In this document: positions 30,107 through 38,626 of the stretch, piece by piece
Position numbering within the stretch: position 1 is the first letter of the stretch
Layout: each line of letters starts with the position of its first letter
NCBI GenBank assembly: GCA_021799355.1
Contig: JAJZAQ010000001.1
Span: forward strand, 62,001 to 126,000
Origin: Pseudomonadota bacterium
Lineage (GTDB): Bacteria; Pseudomonadota; Gammaproteobacteria; Burkholderiales; Burkholderiaceae_C
Length of the DNA stretch: 64,000 nt
Direction of reading: 5' to 3'
Notes under the pieces: generated by a model
The model's input: only the letters and a program-made list of their open reading frames with translations
Database searches by the model: none
What the model was told of the DNA's origin: nothing
Translations under genes and position numbers: made by a program

Positions 30107-31213
30107 TCAGGCCGGAACCTGCAGCTTGTTGCGGTACCACGCATGGAAGTGGCGCATGCCATCTTCCATCGGGGACTGGTAGGGGCCGTGCTGATCGTCG
30201 CCGCGCTCCATCAAGGCTTTGCGCCCGGCATCCATGCGCTCGGCGATTTCGTCGTCCTCGGCACAGGTTTCCATGTACGCCGCGCGCTCGGCCATGATGA
30301 ATTCCCGCTCGAACGCAGCGATCTCCTCCGGGTAGAAAAATTCGACCATGTTCAGCGTTTTTTGCGGCTCCAGCGGGAACAGCGTGGAAATCACCAGGAC
30401 GTGCGGGTACCACTCCAGCATGATGTTGGGGTAGAGCGTCAGCCAGATGGCGCCGTGCTCGGGCAACTGTTTGTCCGAGCGGAAATTCAGCACCGCCTGA
30501 TGCCATTTGCTGTAGACCGCGCTACCCGGGTGCTGCAGGCCCTCGTACACGCCCACCGTCTGCACGCTCCACTCCGGGGCGAACTGCCATTGCAGCACGC
30601 TGCAATCGACGAACTTGCCCAGTCCCGGGTGGAACGGGACGACGTGATAGTCCTCGAGATACACCTCGATGAACGTCTTCCAGTTGTAATTGCAGATGTG
30701 CATTTCGGTGTGGTCGTGGACGAAACCGGTGAAGTCGAACTCTTTGAGCACCGAGAGCTGCTCCATGGTCTGCGCCACGGGATAGCCGTTGTCCTCGAAC
30801 AGCATGCCGTTCCAGCGCTGCAACGGGTAGCTTTGCAGATGCAGGCAGGGGTCCTGCTCGAAATGCGGGGCGCCGACGAGCTGGCCGTCCAGACCGTAGG
30901 TCCAGCGGTGCAGCGGGCAGACGATGTTTTTGCCCGTGCTGCCCATGCCGCGCAGCATCACCGCCTGACGGTGGCGGCAGACGTTGGACAGCAACTGGAT
31001 GCCGTCGTTGGTATGCACCAGGGCGCGGCCTTCGCCCTCCTGCGCCAGTGCGGCGTAGTCGCCGATTTTGGGTACCGTCAGTTCATGTCCGATGTAGCGT
31101 GGGCCGGAACGGAAAATCTGTTCGAGTTCGAGTTTGAACAGATCTTGGTCGAAATAGGTGGAAACCGGCAACTGCAGATGGTCTTGCGACAAGCGGATGC
31201 TCAGATCGGACAT
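30107..31213 (-). CDS. Rieske non-heme iron oxygenase, alpha-subunit type
   Basis: The 368-residue protein has a Rieske [2Fe-2S] site C-x-H-x17-C-x2-H (NVCRHRQAVML ... IVCPLHRWTYG). A catalytic domain follows with the mononuclear-iron motif in EDYHVVPFHPG. The fold is that of ring-hydroxylating or choline/betaine-type oxygenases. No beta subunit, ferredoxin or reductase gene is adjacent, so the electron donor and substrate are unknown. It sits divergently from xseB-ispA-dxs, an association I recall from other Burkholderiales; the meaning is unclear. Confidence 0.87.
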   Translation of the reverse strand: MSDLSIRLSQDHLQLPVSTYFDQDLFKLELEQIFRSGPRYIGHELTVPKIGDYAALAQEGEGRALVHTNDGIQLLSNVCRHRQAVMLRGMGSTGKNIVCPLHRWTYGLDGQLVGAPHFEQDPCLHLQSYPLQRWNGMLFEDNGYPVAQTMEQLSVLKEFDFTGFVHDHTEMHICNYNWKTFIEVYLEDYHVVPFHPGLGKFVDCSVLQWQFAPEWSVQTVGVYEGLQHPGSAVYSKWHQAVLNFRSDKQLPEHGAIWLTLYPNIMLEWYPHVLVISTLFPLEPQKTLNMVEFFYPEEIAAFEREFIMAERAAYMETCAEDDEIAERMDAGRKALMERGDDQHGPYQSPMEDGMRHFHAWYRNKLQVPA

Positions 31214-31369
31214 GATGGGGGCACACCTCCAGAAGAATAGAAAAGGGGAAAAGCCGGCCGATTGTAGAACCCCGGCAGCCAGGCGGATCATTGCTCCAGC
31301 CTAAAATCAGCAACATTTTCCGACGGCGGCCCTGCGGGTGCGCAGCAGCCGCCAACCGGTGTCACGCTC

Positions 31370-31639
31370 ATGCCTTCTGCCAAACATTCCCGCCAAGCCG
31401 AGACGGCTCCCGCCAGCTATGAACAGGCCGTGGCCGAGCTCGAACAGATCGTGCAGGCGATGGAGACGGGGCAGCTCAGCCTCGACGACACCCTGGCGGC
31501 GTACAAACGGGGCAATCTGCTGCTGAACTACTGCCGTGGCAAACTCCAGGCGGTGGAGCAGCAGGTGCAGGTGCTCGACAGCGCACAGCAACTCCAACCC
31601 TTGCCGGCCCATTTCGAGGCGCAGACCGATGGTGACTGA
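31370..31639 (+). CDS. xseB: Exodeoxyribonuclease VII small subunit
   Basis: The 89-residue protein contains the XseB signature SYEQAVAELEQIVQAMETGQ followed by LSLDDTLAAYKRG. Several small subunits wrap the large XseA subunit to make the single-strand-specific exonuclease VII. It overlaps ispA by 11 bases, the common xseB-ispA-dxs arrangement. Confidence 0.95.
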   Translation: MPSAKHSRQAETAPASYEQAVAELEQIVQAMETGQLSLDDTLAAYKRGNLLLNYCRGKLQAVEQQVQVLDSAQQLQPLPAHFEAQTDGD

Positions 31640-32582
31640 AACCGCATCGCCTCTGGCGACGGCGCCGGCCGATCTGCCGTTCGATGCCTGGATGCGCCAG
31701 CACCAGGAGCGGGCGCAGAGCCTCATCGCCCGTTTCGTGCCGCAGGCGCATCCGCTGGTGCCGAGCCTGCACGAGGCGATGCATTACGCCGCCGCGCTCG
31801 GCGGCAAGCGCGTGCGTCCCCTGCTCGTCTGGGCAGCGGGCGAGTGCGTGCAGGCCGACGGCGAAGCCCTCGACCGCGCCGCCTGTGCCGTCGAGCTGGT
31901 TCATGCCTACTCGCTGGTGCACGACGATCTGCCCTGCATGGACGATGACGTGCTGCGCCGTGGTCAGCCGACGACCCACGTGCGCTTTGGCCAGGCATTG
32001 GCGTTGCTCGCCGGGGACGCCTTGCAGGCGTTGGCCTACGAGGTGCTCACCCCGGAAGACGAGGGCATGGCTGCAGCGCTGCAGGCCAGACTGTGCGCCC
32101 TGCTTGCCCGCGCTTCGGGCGCCGAGGGGATGGCCGGGGGCCAGACGCTGGACATTCTCGCCACCGGTCGGGCCATCGGTGCCGACGATCTGATGCAGAT
32201 GCACAGCCGCAAAACCGGCGCTCTGCTCAAAGCCAGTGTGCTCATGGGCGCGGCCTGCGGCAAGGTCGAGGCGGCGCAGCAGCCGGTGGTCTGGGCGGCG
32301 CTGCAGGCTTACGGGGATGCCGTCGGCCTGGCCTTCCAGGTGGTCGACGACATTCTGGACGTCACCGCCGACTCGGCGACGCTGGGCAAGACCGCGGGCA
32401 AGGATGCGCAGCAAAACAAATCCACTTACGTCTCGATTCTGGGACTGGATGCCGCTGGGGCGCTGGCGCGGCGGCTGCGCGACCAGGCGCAGGCGGCACT
32501 CGATACCCTGCCGGTGGCGCAACGCGCGTCGAGCCGGCGCTTGCGCGAACTGGCCGATCTGATCGTGCTGCGCGGGCACTGA
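31629..32582 (+). CDS. ispA: Farnesyl diphosphate synthase
   Basis: The 317-residue trans-prenyltransferase has the first Asp-rich motif in VHDDLPCMDDD and the second in FQVVDDILD. GGKRVRPLL is the usual pyrophosphate-binding Lys/Arg segment. It condenses IPP with DMAPP and GPP to farnesyl diphosphate for ubiquinone and undecaprenyl lipids. The start at 31629 lies inside xseB, implying coupling. The N-terminus is about 15 residues longer than in E. coli. Confidence 0.94.
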   Translation: MVTETASPLATAPADLPFDAWMRQHQERAQSLIARFVPQAHPLVPSLHEAMHYAAALGGKRVRPLLVWAAGECVQADGEALDRAACAVELVHAYSLVHDDLPCMDDDVLRRGQPTTHVRFGQALALLAGDALQALAYEVLTPEDEGMAAALQARLCALLARASGAEGMAGGQTLDILATGRAIGADDLMQMHSRKTGALLKASVLMGAACGKVEAAQQPVVWAALQAYGDAVGLAFQVVDDILDVTADSATLGKTAGKDAQQNKSTYVSILGLDAAGALARRLRDQAQAALDTLPVAQRASSRRLRELADLIVLRGH

Positions 32583-32610
32583 CGCTGCGCGGCACCCCAC
32601 GGAGTCTGCT

Positions 32611-33108
32611 ATGACACGTTTTCCCCGGGCCGAAGCCGTGCGCACCGCCGCGCCGGCGCTGGCTGCCGCCACCGCCTGCGGCGCGCTCGGCGGCGCGTTG
32701 TGGCTGCAGCGCAAAGGATTTGCGCCGTGCCCGCTGTGCATTTTGCAGCGCATGGCCTACCTGGCGGTGCTGTCGTTTTCGCTATTGGCTGCCGGCCTGT
32801 TGCGCACGGGCTGGCGCCGCCTCGCGCTGGGACTGGCGATGCTGGCGGCGCTGCTCGGCCTGGGTGTCGCCGGGCGCCAGATCTGGCTGGTGTTGCATCC
32901 CGGACAGCTTTGCGGCCTGGACCCGTTGGCTGCGGTGATCAACCGCTGGAGCGTGACGCACTGGGCGCCGTGGATGTTCCGTGCCGATGGCCTGTGCGCC
33001 GACACACCGAGCGTTTTCGGTGTGGCACTGCCATTCTGGTCGGCGGCAGGGTTTGCCGTTGCTTGTGTCTTTTTGCTTGCTGCGGGGTGGCGCCGCAGTG
33101 GTTCCTGA
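32611..33108 (+). CDS. dsbB: Disulfide bond formation protein DsbB
   Basis: The 165-residue four-helix membrane protein reoxidises DsbA and hands electrons to quinone. Both redox pairs are present: Cys40-x2-Cys43 in [11 protein letters not shown], and Cys101/Cys129 in the second periplasmic loop. The quinone-proximal Arg (QR) after the first pair is kept. It lies between ispA and dxs, where dsbB is not usual, and no dsbA is adjacent. Confidence 0.92.
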   Translation: MTRFPRAEAVRTAAPALAAATACGALGGALWLQRKGFAPCPLCILQRMAYLAVLSFSLLAAGLLRTGWRRLALGLAMLAALLGLGVAGRQIWLVLHPGQLCGLDPLAAVINRWSVTHWAPWMFRADGLCADTPSVFGVALPFWSAAGFAVACVFLLAAGWRRSGS

Positions 33109-33118
33109 TCGCCTGCCG

Positions 33119-35035
33119 ATGGTCACGACTGCCTTCCCTCTGTTGTCGCGTATTGCTTCTCCCGACGATGTGCGCGCGCTGGATCGGGCGCATCTGCGCC
33201 AGCTCGCCGTCGAATTACGCGAGTTCATCGTGCAGTCGGTGTCGCGCACCGGCGGGCATCTGTCGTCCAACCTCGGCACGGTGGAACTCACCATCGCGCT
33301 GCATGCCGTGTTCAACACCCCGGAAGACCGGCTGGTGTGGGACGTCGGCCACCAGACCTACGCCCACAAAATCCTCACCGGGCGGCGCGAGGCCATGCGC
33401 GGGCTGCGGCAAAAAGGCGGCATTTCCGGCTTTCCGCGGCGCGAGGAGTCGCCATACGACACCTTTGGCACGGCGCATTCATCCACCTCGATTTCCGCCG
33501 CGCTGGGCATGGCGCTGGCGGCGCAGCGCAAGGGCGAGAAACGCCGGGTGGTGGCCGTCATCGGCGACGGCGCGCTCACCGGGGGCATGGCGTTCGAGGC
33601 GCTGAACAACGCCGGGGTGCACCCCGAGGCCGATCTGCTCATCGTGCTCAACGACAACGACATGTCGATCTCGCCACCGGTGGGCGCGCTCAACCGCCAC
33701 CTCACCAGCCTGCTGTCGGGCAGTCTGTTCACCGCCGCGCGCAGCACCGCCAAGCAGGTGCTCAGCGCCGCGCCGCCGCTGCTCGGGCTGGCGCGGCGGC
33801 TGGAGGAATACGCCAAGGGCCTGGTCGCCCCGTCGCCGTTGTTCGAGGAACTCGGGGTCAAGTATTTCGGCCCGATCGACGGCCACGACCTCGATGCACT
33901 CATTCCTGCTTTGCAAAACTTGCGTGACCTGCACGGCCCGGTACTGCTGCACGTCGTCACCAAAAAGGGCCAGGGCTACAAACTCGCCGAGGCCGACCCG
34001 GTGGCCTACCACGGCCCCGGCAAGTTCGACCCGGCCGTCGGCCTGGCGCCGAGCGCACCGGGGAAAAAGCCGACGTTCACCCAGGTGTTCGGCCAATGGC
34101 TGTGCGACATGGCGCAGGCCGACGCGCGGCTGGTGGGCATCACCCCGGCGATGCGCGAGGGGTCGGGGCTGGTCGAGTTTGCCGAGCGCTTTCCGCAGCG
34201 GTATTTCGACGTCGGCATCGCCGAGCAGCATGCCGTGACTTTCGCCGCCGGGTTGGCGTGCGAGGGGATGAAGCCGGTGGTGGCCATCTATTCCACGTTT
34301 TTGCAGCGCGCCTACGACCAGGTCATCCACGATGTGGCGATCCAGAACCTGCCGGTGCTGTTCGCCGTGGACCGCGCCGGCATCGTCGGCGCCGACGGGG
34401 CGACGCACACCGGCGCGTTCGACATCGCCTTCCTGCGCTGCGTGCCCAACGTGGCCGTGCTGACCCCGGCTGACGAAGCCGAATGCCGCCGCGCGCTGAC
34501 GACGGGGTTCCGCCACCCCGGCCCGGTGGCGGTGCGCTACCCGCGGGGCAGCGGTGTAGGTGTGGCGGTCGAGCGCGATCTGGATGAGCTGCCCTGGGGG
34601 CAGGCGCAGCCCCGCCGCGCCTGCGGTGCGCCTGTCGGGCGGCGTATCGCCATCCTCGCCTTCGGCCCGGTGCTTTACGCCGTGTTGCGCGCGGCGGAGG
34701 AATTCGACGCCAGCGTGATCAATATGCGCTTTGTCAAACCGCTGGACACCGCTGCCTTGCTGGCCGCAGCGCGCAGCCACGACGCGTTGGTCACGGTCGA
34801 GGAAGGGGTCGTGGCAGGCGGCGCAGGCAGCGCCTGCCTGGAGGCCTTGCAAGCCGCGGGGGTGCAGATACCGGTGCTGACGCTGGGCTTGCCCGATGCC
34901 TGGATCGAACACGGCGACCCGGCGCAGATCGCCGCCGATCTCGGCCTGGACAGCGCCGGTATCGCCGCGGCGATCCGGCGTCGCTTTGCCACGCTGCTTG
35001 CTCCCGGTGCGCTCAAACGCGCGGCCAACGACTGA
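33119..35035 (+). CDS. dxs: 1-deoxy-D-xylulose-5-phosphate synthase
   Basis: The 638-residue thiamine-diphosphate enzyme makes DXP from pyruvate and glyceraldehyde-3-phosphate, the entry to the MEP isoprenoid pathway. Visible are [31 protein letters not shown], the TPP motif [36 protein letters not shown] and the C-terminal transketolase domain. It starts 10 bases after dsbB. Together with ispA it forms an isoprenoid operon with xseB and dsbB. Confidence 0.97.
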   Translation: MVTTAFPLLSRIASPDDVRALDRAHLRQLAVELREFIVQSVSRTGGHLSSNLGTVELTIALHAVFNTPEDRLVWDVGHQTYAHKILTGRREAMRGLRQKGGISGFPRREESPYDTFGTAHSSTSISAALGMALAAQRKGEKRRVVAVIGDGALTGGMAFEALNNAGVHPEADLLIVLNDNDMSISPPVGALNRHLTSLLSGSLFTAARSTAKQVLSAAPPLLGLARRLEEYAKGLVAPSPLFEELGVKYFGPIDGHDLDALIPALQNLRDLHGPVLLHVVTKKGQGYKLAEADPVAYHGPGKFDPAVGLAPSAPGKKPTFTQVFGQWLCDMAQADARLVGITPAMREGSGLVEFAERFPQRYFDVGIAEQHAVTFAAGLACEGMKPVVAIYSTFLQRAYDQVIHDVAIQNLPVLFAVDRAGIVGADGATHTGAFDIAFLRCVPNVAVLTPADEAECRRALTTGFRHPGPVAVRYPRGSGVGVAVERDLDELPWGQAQPRRACGAPVGRRIAILAFGPVLYAVLRAAEEFDASVINMRFVKPLDTAALLAAARSHDALVTVEEGVVAGGAGSACLEALQAAGVQIPVLTLGLPDAWIEHGDPAQIAADLGLDSAGIAAAIRRRFATLLAPGALKRAAND

Positions 35036-35048
35036 GCGGCTACGGCGC

Positions 35049-36011
35049 TCACGACGCTGTTTTCGCCCCCAGACATTGACTCAGGTTGCGGGCCAGGCCA
35101 CGCAGCAACTGCTCGTAACCCGCCAAGCCCAGCGGGCCTTTGGCACCGAGCGGATCGAGCGTGCCCAGGCGCGCCGAGGTGCCTTCGACCAGGGTGTGCA
35201 CCAGCCGCGGCTCGAACTGCGGCTCGCTGAACACGCACACCGCGCCGAGCGACCGAATTTTGTCCCGCATCTGGCTCACACGGCGGGCATTGGCCATCGC
35301 TTCAGGAGTGACCAGGATCGAGCCGACGGCGTGCAGGCCGTAGGCATGTTCGAAATACTGGTACGCATCGTGAAACACGATGAACGGCTTGTCGCGCACC
35401 GGCGCCAGCTCGGCGACGAGTTCGGCGTTGAGTGCATCCAGGCGCTGCACCGCGCGCTGCGCGTTGCTCTGGTACTGCTGCGCGTGCGCCGGATCGACCG
35501 CCGCCAGCGTTTGTGCGGCAGCGCGCAGGATGGTTTTGGCATTGTCTGGAGACAGCCAGATATGACCATCGAAAGCACCCTGCAGTGCGGCCGCGCCGCT
35601 GGCTACGGCGCGCGGCGCCGGATGCCGCCGCTCCCAGTCCCCGCCGGTGCGCGGCGCCAGCAGGGTGATCCCGGGCAGGGTGGACAGCGTGACCACCCGG
35701 GTCGTCTGGGGAAGGGTCTGGACGATGCGCTGCAGCGCCGGTTCCACCTGCGGGCCGATCCAGAACAGCACTTGCGCCTGCTCCGCAGCAGCGCGCTCGG
35801 ACGGCTTGAAGGCGTAGGTGTGGGGCGAACTGCCGGGCGGGATGAGCACCGTTGGCGAGCCTACTGCGGCCATGACGGCGGCAACGAGGTCGCCAACGGG
35901 TTTGATGCTCACGGCCACGCGCTGCGGGGTTTGCGCCTGGGCGGCCAGAGGGGCGAGGACGGCGGTCAGGGCGAGTCGGCGCAGCAAATGACGGCGGGTG
36001 ACGGGCAGCAT
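35049..36011 (-). CDS. znuA: Zinc ABC transporter periplasmic binding protein ZnuA
   Basis: The 320-residue cluster A-I binding protein has a signal peptide with a twin-Arg-like start (VTRRHLLRRLALTAVLAPLAAQA). Metal-ligand positions are His in SSPHTYAFKPS, His in FDGHIWLSPDNA and His in VFHDAYQYFE. The His-rich loop found in many ZnuAs is missing: only a short RRHPAPR stretch occurs there. The start at 36011 has a GGAG site. It is divergent from znuCB with a Zur box in the 57-base gap. Confidence 0.9.
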   Translation of the reverse strand: MLPVTRRHLLRRLALTAVLAPLAAQAQTPQRVAVSIKPVGDLVAAVMAAVGSPTVLIPPGSSPHTYAFKPSERAAAEQAQVLFWIGPQVEPALQRIVQTLPQTTRVVTLSTLPGITLLAPRTGGDWERRHPAPRAVASGAAALQGAFDGHIWLSPDNAKTILRAAAQTLAAVDPAHAQQYQSNAQRAVQRLDALNAELVAELAPVRDKPFIVFHDAYQYFEHAYGLHAVGSILVTPEAMANARRVSQMRDKIRSLGAVCVFSEPQFEPRLVHTLVEGTSARLGTLDPLGAKGPLGLAGYEQLLRGLARNLSQCLGAKTAS

Positions 36012-36030
36012 GGCAACACTCCGAAGAAAA

Positions 36031-36043
36031 GTTACAATATAAC
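36031..36043. promoter_or_regulatory. Zur box between znuA and znuCB
   Basis: GTTACAATATAAC matches the Zur core GTTATAnTATAAC with one mismatch and is nearly palindromic. It lies midway in the 57-base divergent spacer and overlaps likely -10 elements of both directions, so one Zur dimer could repress both units when zinc is sufficient. Confidence 0.8.
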
Positions 36044-36068
36044 AATCGAAACCAAAACATTCCAGGTC

Positions 36069-36878
36069 ATGACTTTTCTCGACGCGCCGGGTCGCCAGAC
36101 AGGTCACGATGGCGCACAGGCGTTACTTCGCCTGGACGGCATCAGTCTGCAGCGCAACGGCGCGCTGCTGCTCGATGCGGTGAGCCTGCAGATTTTTCCG
36201 CGCCAGATCGTAACCCTCATCGGCCCCAACGGCGCCGGCAAGACGACACTGGTGCGCGTGTTGCTTCGCCTGCTGCAGCCTGACAGCGGCAGCGTCTGGC
36301 AGCGTGACGGACTGGTGATCGGCTACGTGCCGCAGCGCTTTTCCCCTCCGGCCAACCTGCCGCTGGACGTGGACGGATTTTTGCGGTTGGCCGGACGCAG
36401 CACGCCGCAGCAGCGGCAGCAAGCGCTGGCTGAAATCGGCGTGGCGCATTTGCGCCATCGGCCGCTGCGTACCTTGTCCGGCGGCGAGATGCAGCGCGTG
36501 CTGCTGGCGCGTGCGCTGCTGCGCCGTCCCGCGCTGCTGGTGCTCGACGAGCCGGCGCAAGGCTTGGACGTGCACGGTCAGCAGGAGCTGTACGCGCTGA
36601 TCCGGCGCCTGCGCGATGACACGGGCTGCGCCGTGTTGATGGTTTCGCACGACTTGCACCTGGTGATGGCGGCGACCGACCAGGTCGTCTGTCTGGAGCG
36701 CCATATTTGCTGTGTCGGCAGGCCGCAGGACGTCAGCGCGCATCCCGACTACCTGCGCCTGTTCGGCGCGGACGTTGCCGGCATGGCACCGTACCGGCAT
36801 GAACACCGCGACCCCATGCACGATGTCCACGGCGACGTCGTGCCACGGGCGCAGCCACGGCACGGGGAGCGGGCATGA
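36069..36878 (+). CDS. znuC: Zinc ABC transporter ATP-binding protein ZnuC
   Basis: The 269-residue ABC ATPase has Walker [10 protein letters not shown], signature LSGGEMQRV, Walker [13 protein letters not shown] and the switch His in VSHDLH. The C-terminal tail after residue 240 is His-rich ([13 protein letters not shown]), suggesting a zinc-sensing or zinc-handling tail, as seen in some ZnuC proteins. The stop overlaps znuB (ATGA). The frame runs far upstream without a real start; ATG 36069 is chosen. Confidence 0.92.
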   Translation: MTFLDAPGRQTGHDGAQALLRLDGISLQRNGALLLDAVSLQIFPRQIVTLIGPNGAGKTTLVRVLLRLLQPDSGSVWQRDGLVIGYVPQRFSPPANLPLDVDGFLRLAGRSTPQQRQQALAEIGVAHLRHRPLRTLSGGEMQRVLLARALLRRPALLVLDEPAQGLDVHGQQELYALIRRLRDDTGCAVLMVSHDLHLVMAATDQVVCLERHICCVGRPQDVSAHPDYLRLFGADVAGMAPYRHEHRDPMHDVHGDVVPRAQPRHGERA

Positions 36879-37672
36879 ACGCGCTGCTGCCCGATTTCGT
36901 CTGGCGTGCGCTGCTCGGAGGCGCCGGGGTGGCGCTGCTGGCCGGGCCGCTGGGGTGTTTCGTCGTCTGGCGCCGCATGGCGTATTTCGGCGAGACGCTG
37001 ACGCATGCGGCGTTCCTCGGTGTCGGTCTCGGGCTGCTGCTGCATCTGAACCCGCTGTGGGGCGTGCTCGGTGTGAGCCTGCTGATCGCCGCGCTGCTGG
37101 CGCGCCGCGACCCGGCAGACGGCCTGGCCGAGGATACCCTGCTGGGCCTGCTCGCCCACGCCAGTCTGGCGCTCGGCTTGGTGCTGCTGGCGTTCATGGA
37201 GGATGTGCGCGTCGACTTGTTCTCGTATCTTTTCGGCGACATCCTGGCGCTGCGCGGTGCCGACCTGGTCTGGATTGCCTTGCTCGACCTGGCCGGTCTC
37301 GCACTGCTGGGCTGGCTGTGGCACGGTCTGCTGGCGCTGACGGTGCACGAGGAACTCGCCGCCGTCGAAGGGCGCAGGGTGCAGGCGCTGCGGCTGGCGT
37401 TCATGCTGCTGCTGGCCGTCTTCGTCGCGCTGGCGATGAAGCTGGTGGGTATTTTGCTGACGGTGTCGATGCTCATCATCCCGGCCGCAGCGGCACGGCG
37501 GCTGGCGCGCACCCCGGTGCAAATGGCCGTCGGCGCTGCGTGCATCGGTGTGCTGTCGGTGCTGCTCGGACTGCTGGCGTCGATGCACTCGGACCTTCCC
37601 TCCGGCCCGGCAATGGTGGTGGCCGCGTCGGTGCTGTTTTTGCTGCTGCGCGTGGTTCCGGCGCGCGGTTGA
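36875..37672 (+). CDS. znuB: Zinc ABC transporter permease ZnuB
   Basis: The 265-residue ABC-3 family permease has about eight membrane helices. [21 protein letters not shown] near residues 29-49 is the family signature, and [10 protein letters not shown] and [18 protein letters not shown] are typical ZnuB loops. It forms the inner-membrane channel with ZnuC. A 116-base gap separates it from folE2, and no strong terminator is seen there, so cotranscription is possible. Confidence 0.92.
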   Translation: MNALLPDFVWRALLGGAGVALLAGPLGCFVVWRRMAYFGETLTHAAFLGVGLGLLLHLNPLWGVLGVSLLIAALLARRDPADGLAEDTLLGLLAHASLALGLVLLAFMEDVRVDLFSYLFGDILALRGADLVWIALLDLAGLALLGWLWHGLLALTVHEELAAVEGRRVQALRLAFMLLLAVFVALAMKLVGILLTVSMLIIPAAAARRLARTPVQMAVGAACIGVLSVLLGLLASMHSDLPSGPAMVVAASVLFLLLRVVPARG

Positions 37673-37788
37673 CGCGGATCAATTCCGCAAGTCCGGCATG
37701 GATCTGCGTCCTCCCGGATAATGGCGTCACTGTTCCAACAATGCCCCGGGACGGTGGCGCTGCGGCGCGCCGCCACACCCGTCACCTC

Positions 37789-38577
37789 ATGAACAAACCC
37801 TTCGAATCCATCCCCGACATTCAGAGCACGCTCGACGAGCGCCACATCGCCATCCAGCGTGTCGGTGTGAAGGGATTGCGTTACCCGCTCAACGTGCGTC
37901 TGCGTGACGGCAGCGTGCAGCCGACCATTGCGCAGGTCACCGCCGACGTGGCCCTGCCGGCGGAAAAAAAGGGCACGCACATGTCCCGCTTCGTCGAACT
38001 GCTCGAAGCCATGCCCGAGGCGATCGACGGGGCCGCCTGCACCGCGTTGGTGCGACAGATGCTGCCCAAGCTCGGGGCGAACGCCGGACGGCTGGAATTT
38101 GCCTTCACGCTGTTTTTGCGCAAAACCGCCCCGGTATCCGGGGTGCAAAGCCTGCTCGACTACGAGGCGGGATGGATCGCCCAGGCGCGGGGAGATCAAG
38201 TCCGGCTCACTGCCCGGGTGATGGTGCCGGTGAAGTCACTGTGTCCCTGTTCGAAGGAAATTTCCGACTACGGCGCGCACAACCAGCGCTCGCACATCAC
38301 CATCACCGCCGAGCTGCTGCAGCCCGTGGCGCTGGAAGAACTCATCCGCATCGCCGAGGAGGAGGCGTCGTGCGAGATCTGGGGCCTGCTCAAACGTCCC
38401 GACGAAAAATTCGTCACCGAACACGCCTACGAAAACCCCAAATTCGTCGAAGATCTGGTGCGTGATGTCGCCGCGCGGCTCAACGCCGATCCGCGTATCG
38501 GCCATTACGTGGCCGAGGCGGAAAATTTCGAGTCGATCCACAACCACTCGGCCTACGCGCTCATCGAGCGCGTCTGA
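37789..38577 (+). CDS. folE2: GTP cyclohydrolase FolE2 (zinc-independent)
   Basis: The 262-residue COG1469-type enzyme makes dihydroneopterin triphosphate for folate (and possibly queuosine) without needing zinc. The metal-site Cys lies in [19 protein letters not shown] (Cys152/154), and [10 protein letters not shown] near the end holds the conserved His. FolE2 commonly replaces zinc-dependent FolE under zinc limitation and is often Zur-controlled. Here it directly follows the Zur-boxed znuCB unit. No Zur-like box was found in the 116-base gap itself. Confidence 0.93.
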   Translation: MNKPFESIPDIQSTLDERHIAIQRVGVKGLRYPLNVRLRDGSVQPTIAQVTADVALPAEKKGTHMSRFVELLEAMPEAIDGAACTALVRQMLPKLGANAGRLEFAFTLFLRKTAPVSGVQSLLDYEAGWIAQARGDQVRLTARVMVPVKSLCPCSKEISDYGAHNQRSHITITAELLQPVALEELIRIAEEEASCEIWGLLKRPDEKFVTEHAYENPKFVEDLVRDVAARLNADPRIGHYVAEAENFESIHNHSAYALIERV

Positions 38578-38626
38578 TCGTCGAGCCGCAGCAGGCGGGT
38601 TCTGCCTGCCTGCCGGCGGGGGGCCC

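Noticed and set aside
37694..37722. GATAAT as a -10 element for an independent folE2 promoter
   Set aside because: No acceptable -35 hexamer lies at 16-19 bases, so it is not annotated.
37673..37788. Zur box directly before folE2
   Set aside because: No GTTA-N5-TAAC sequence occurs in the 116-base spacer.
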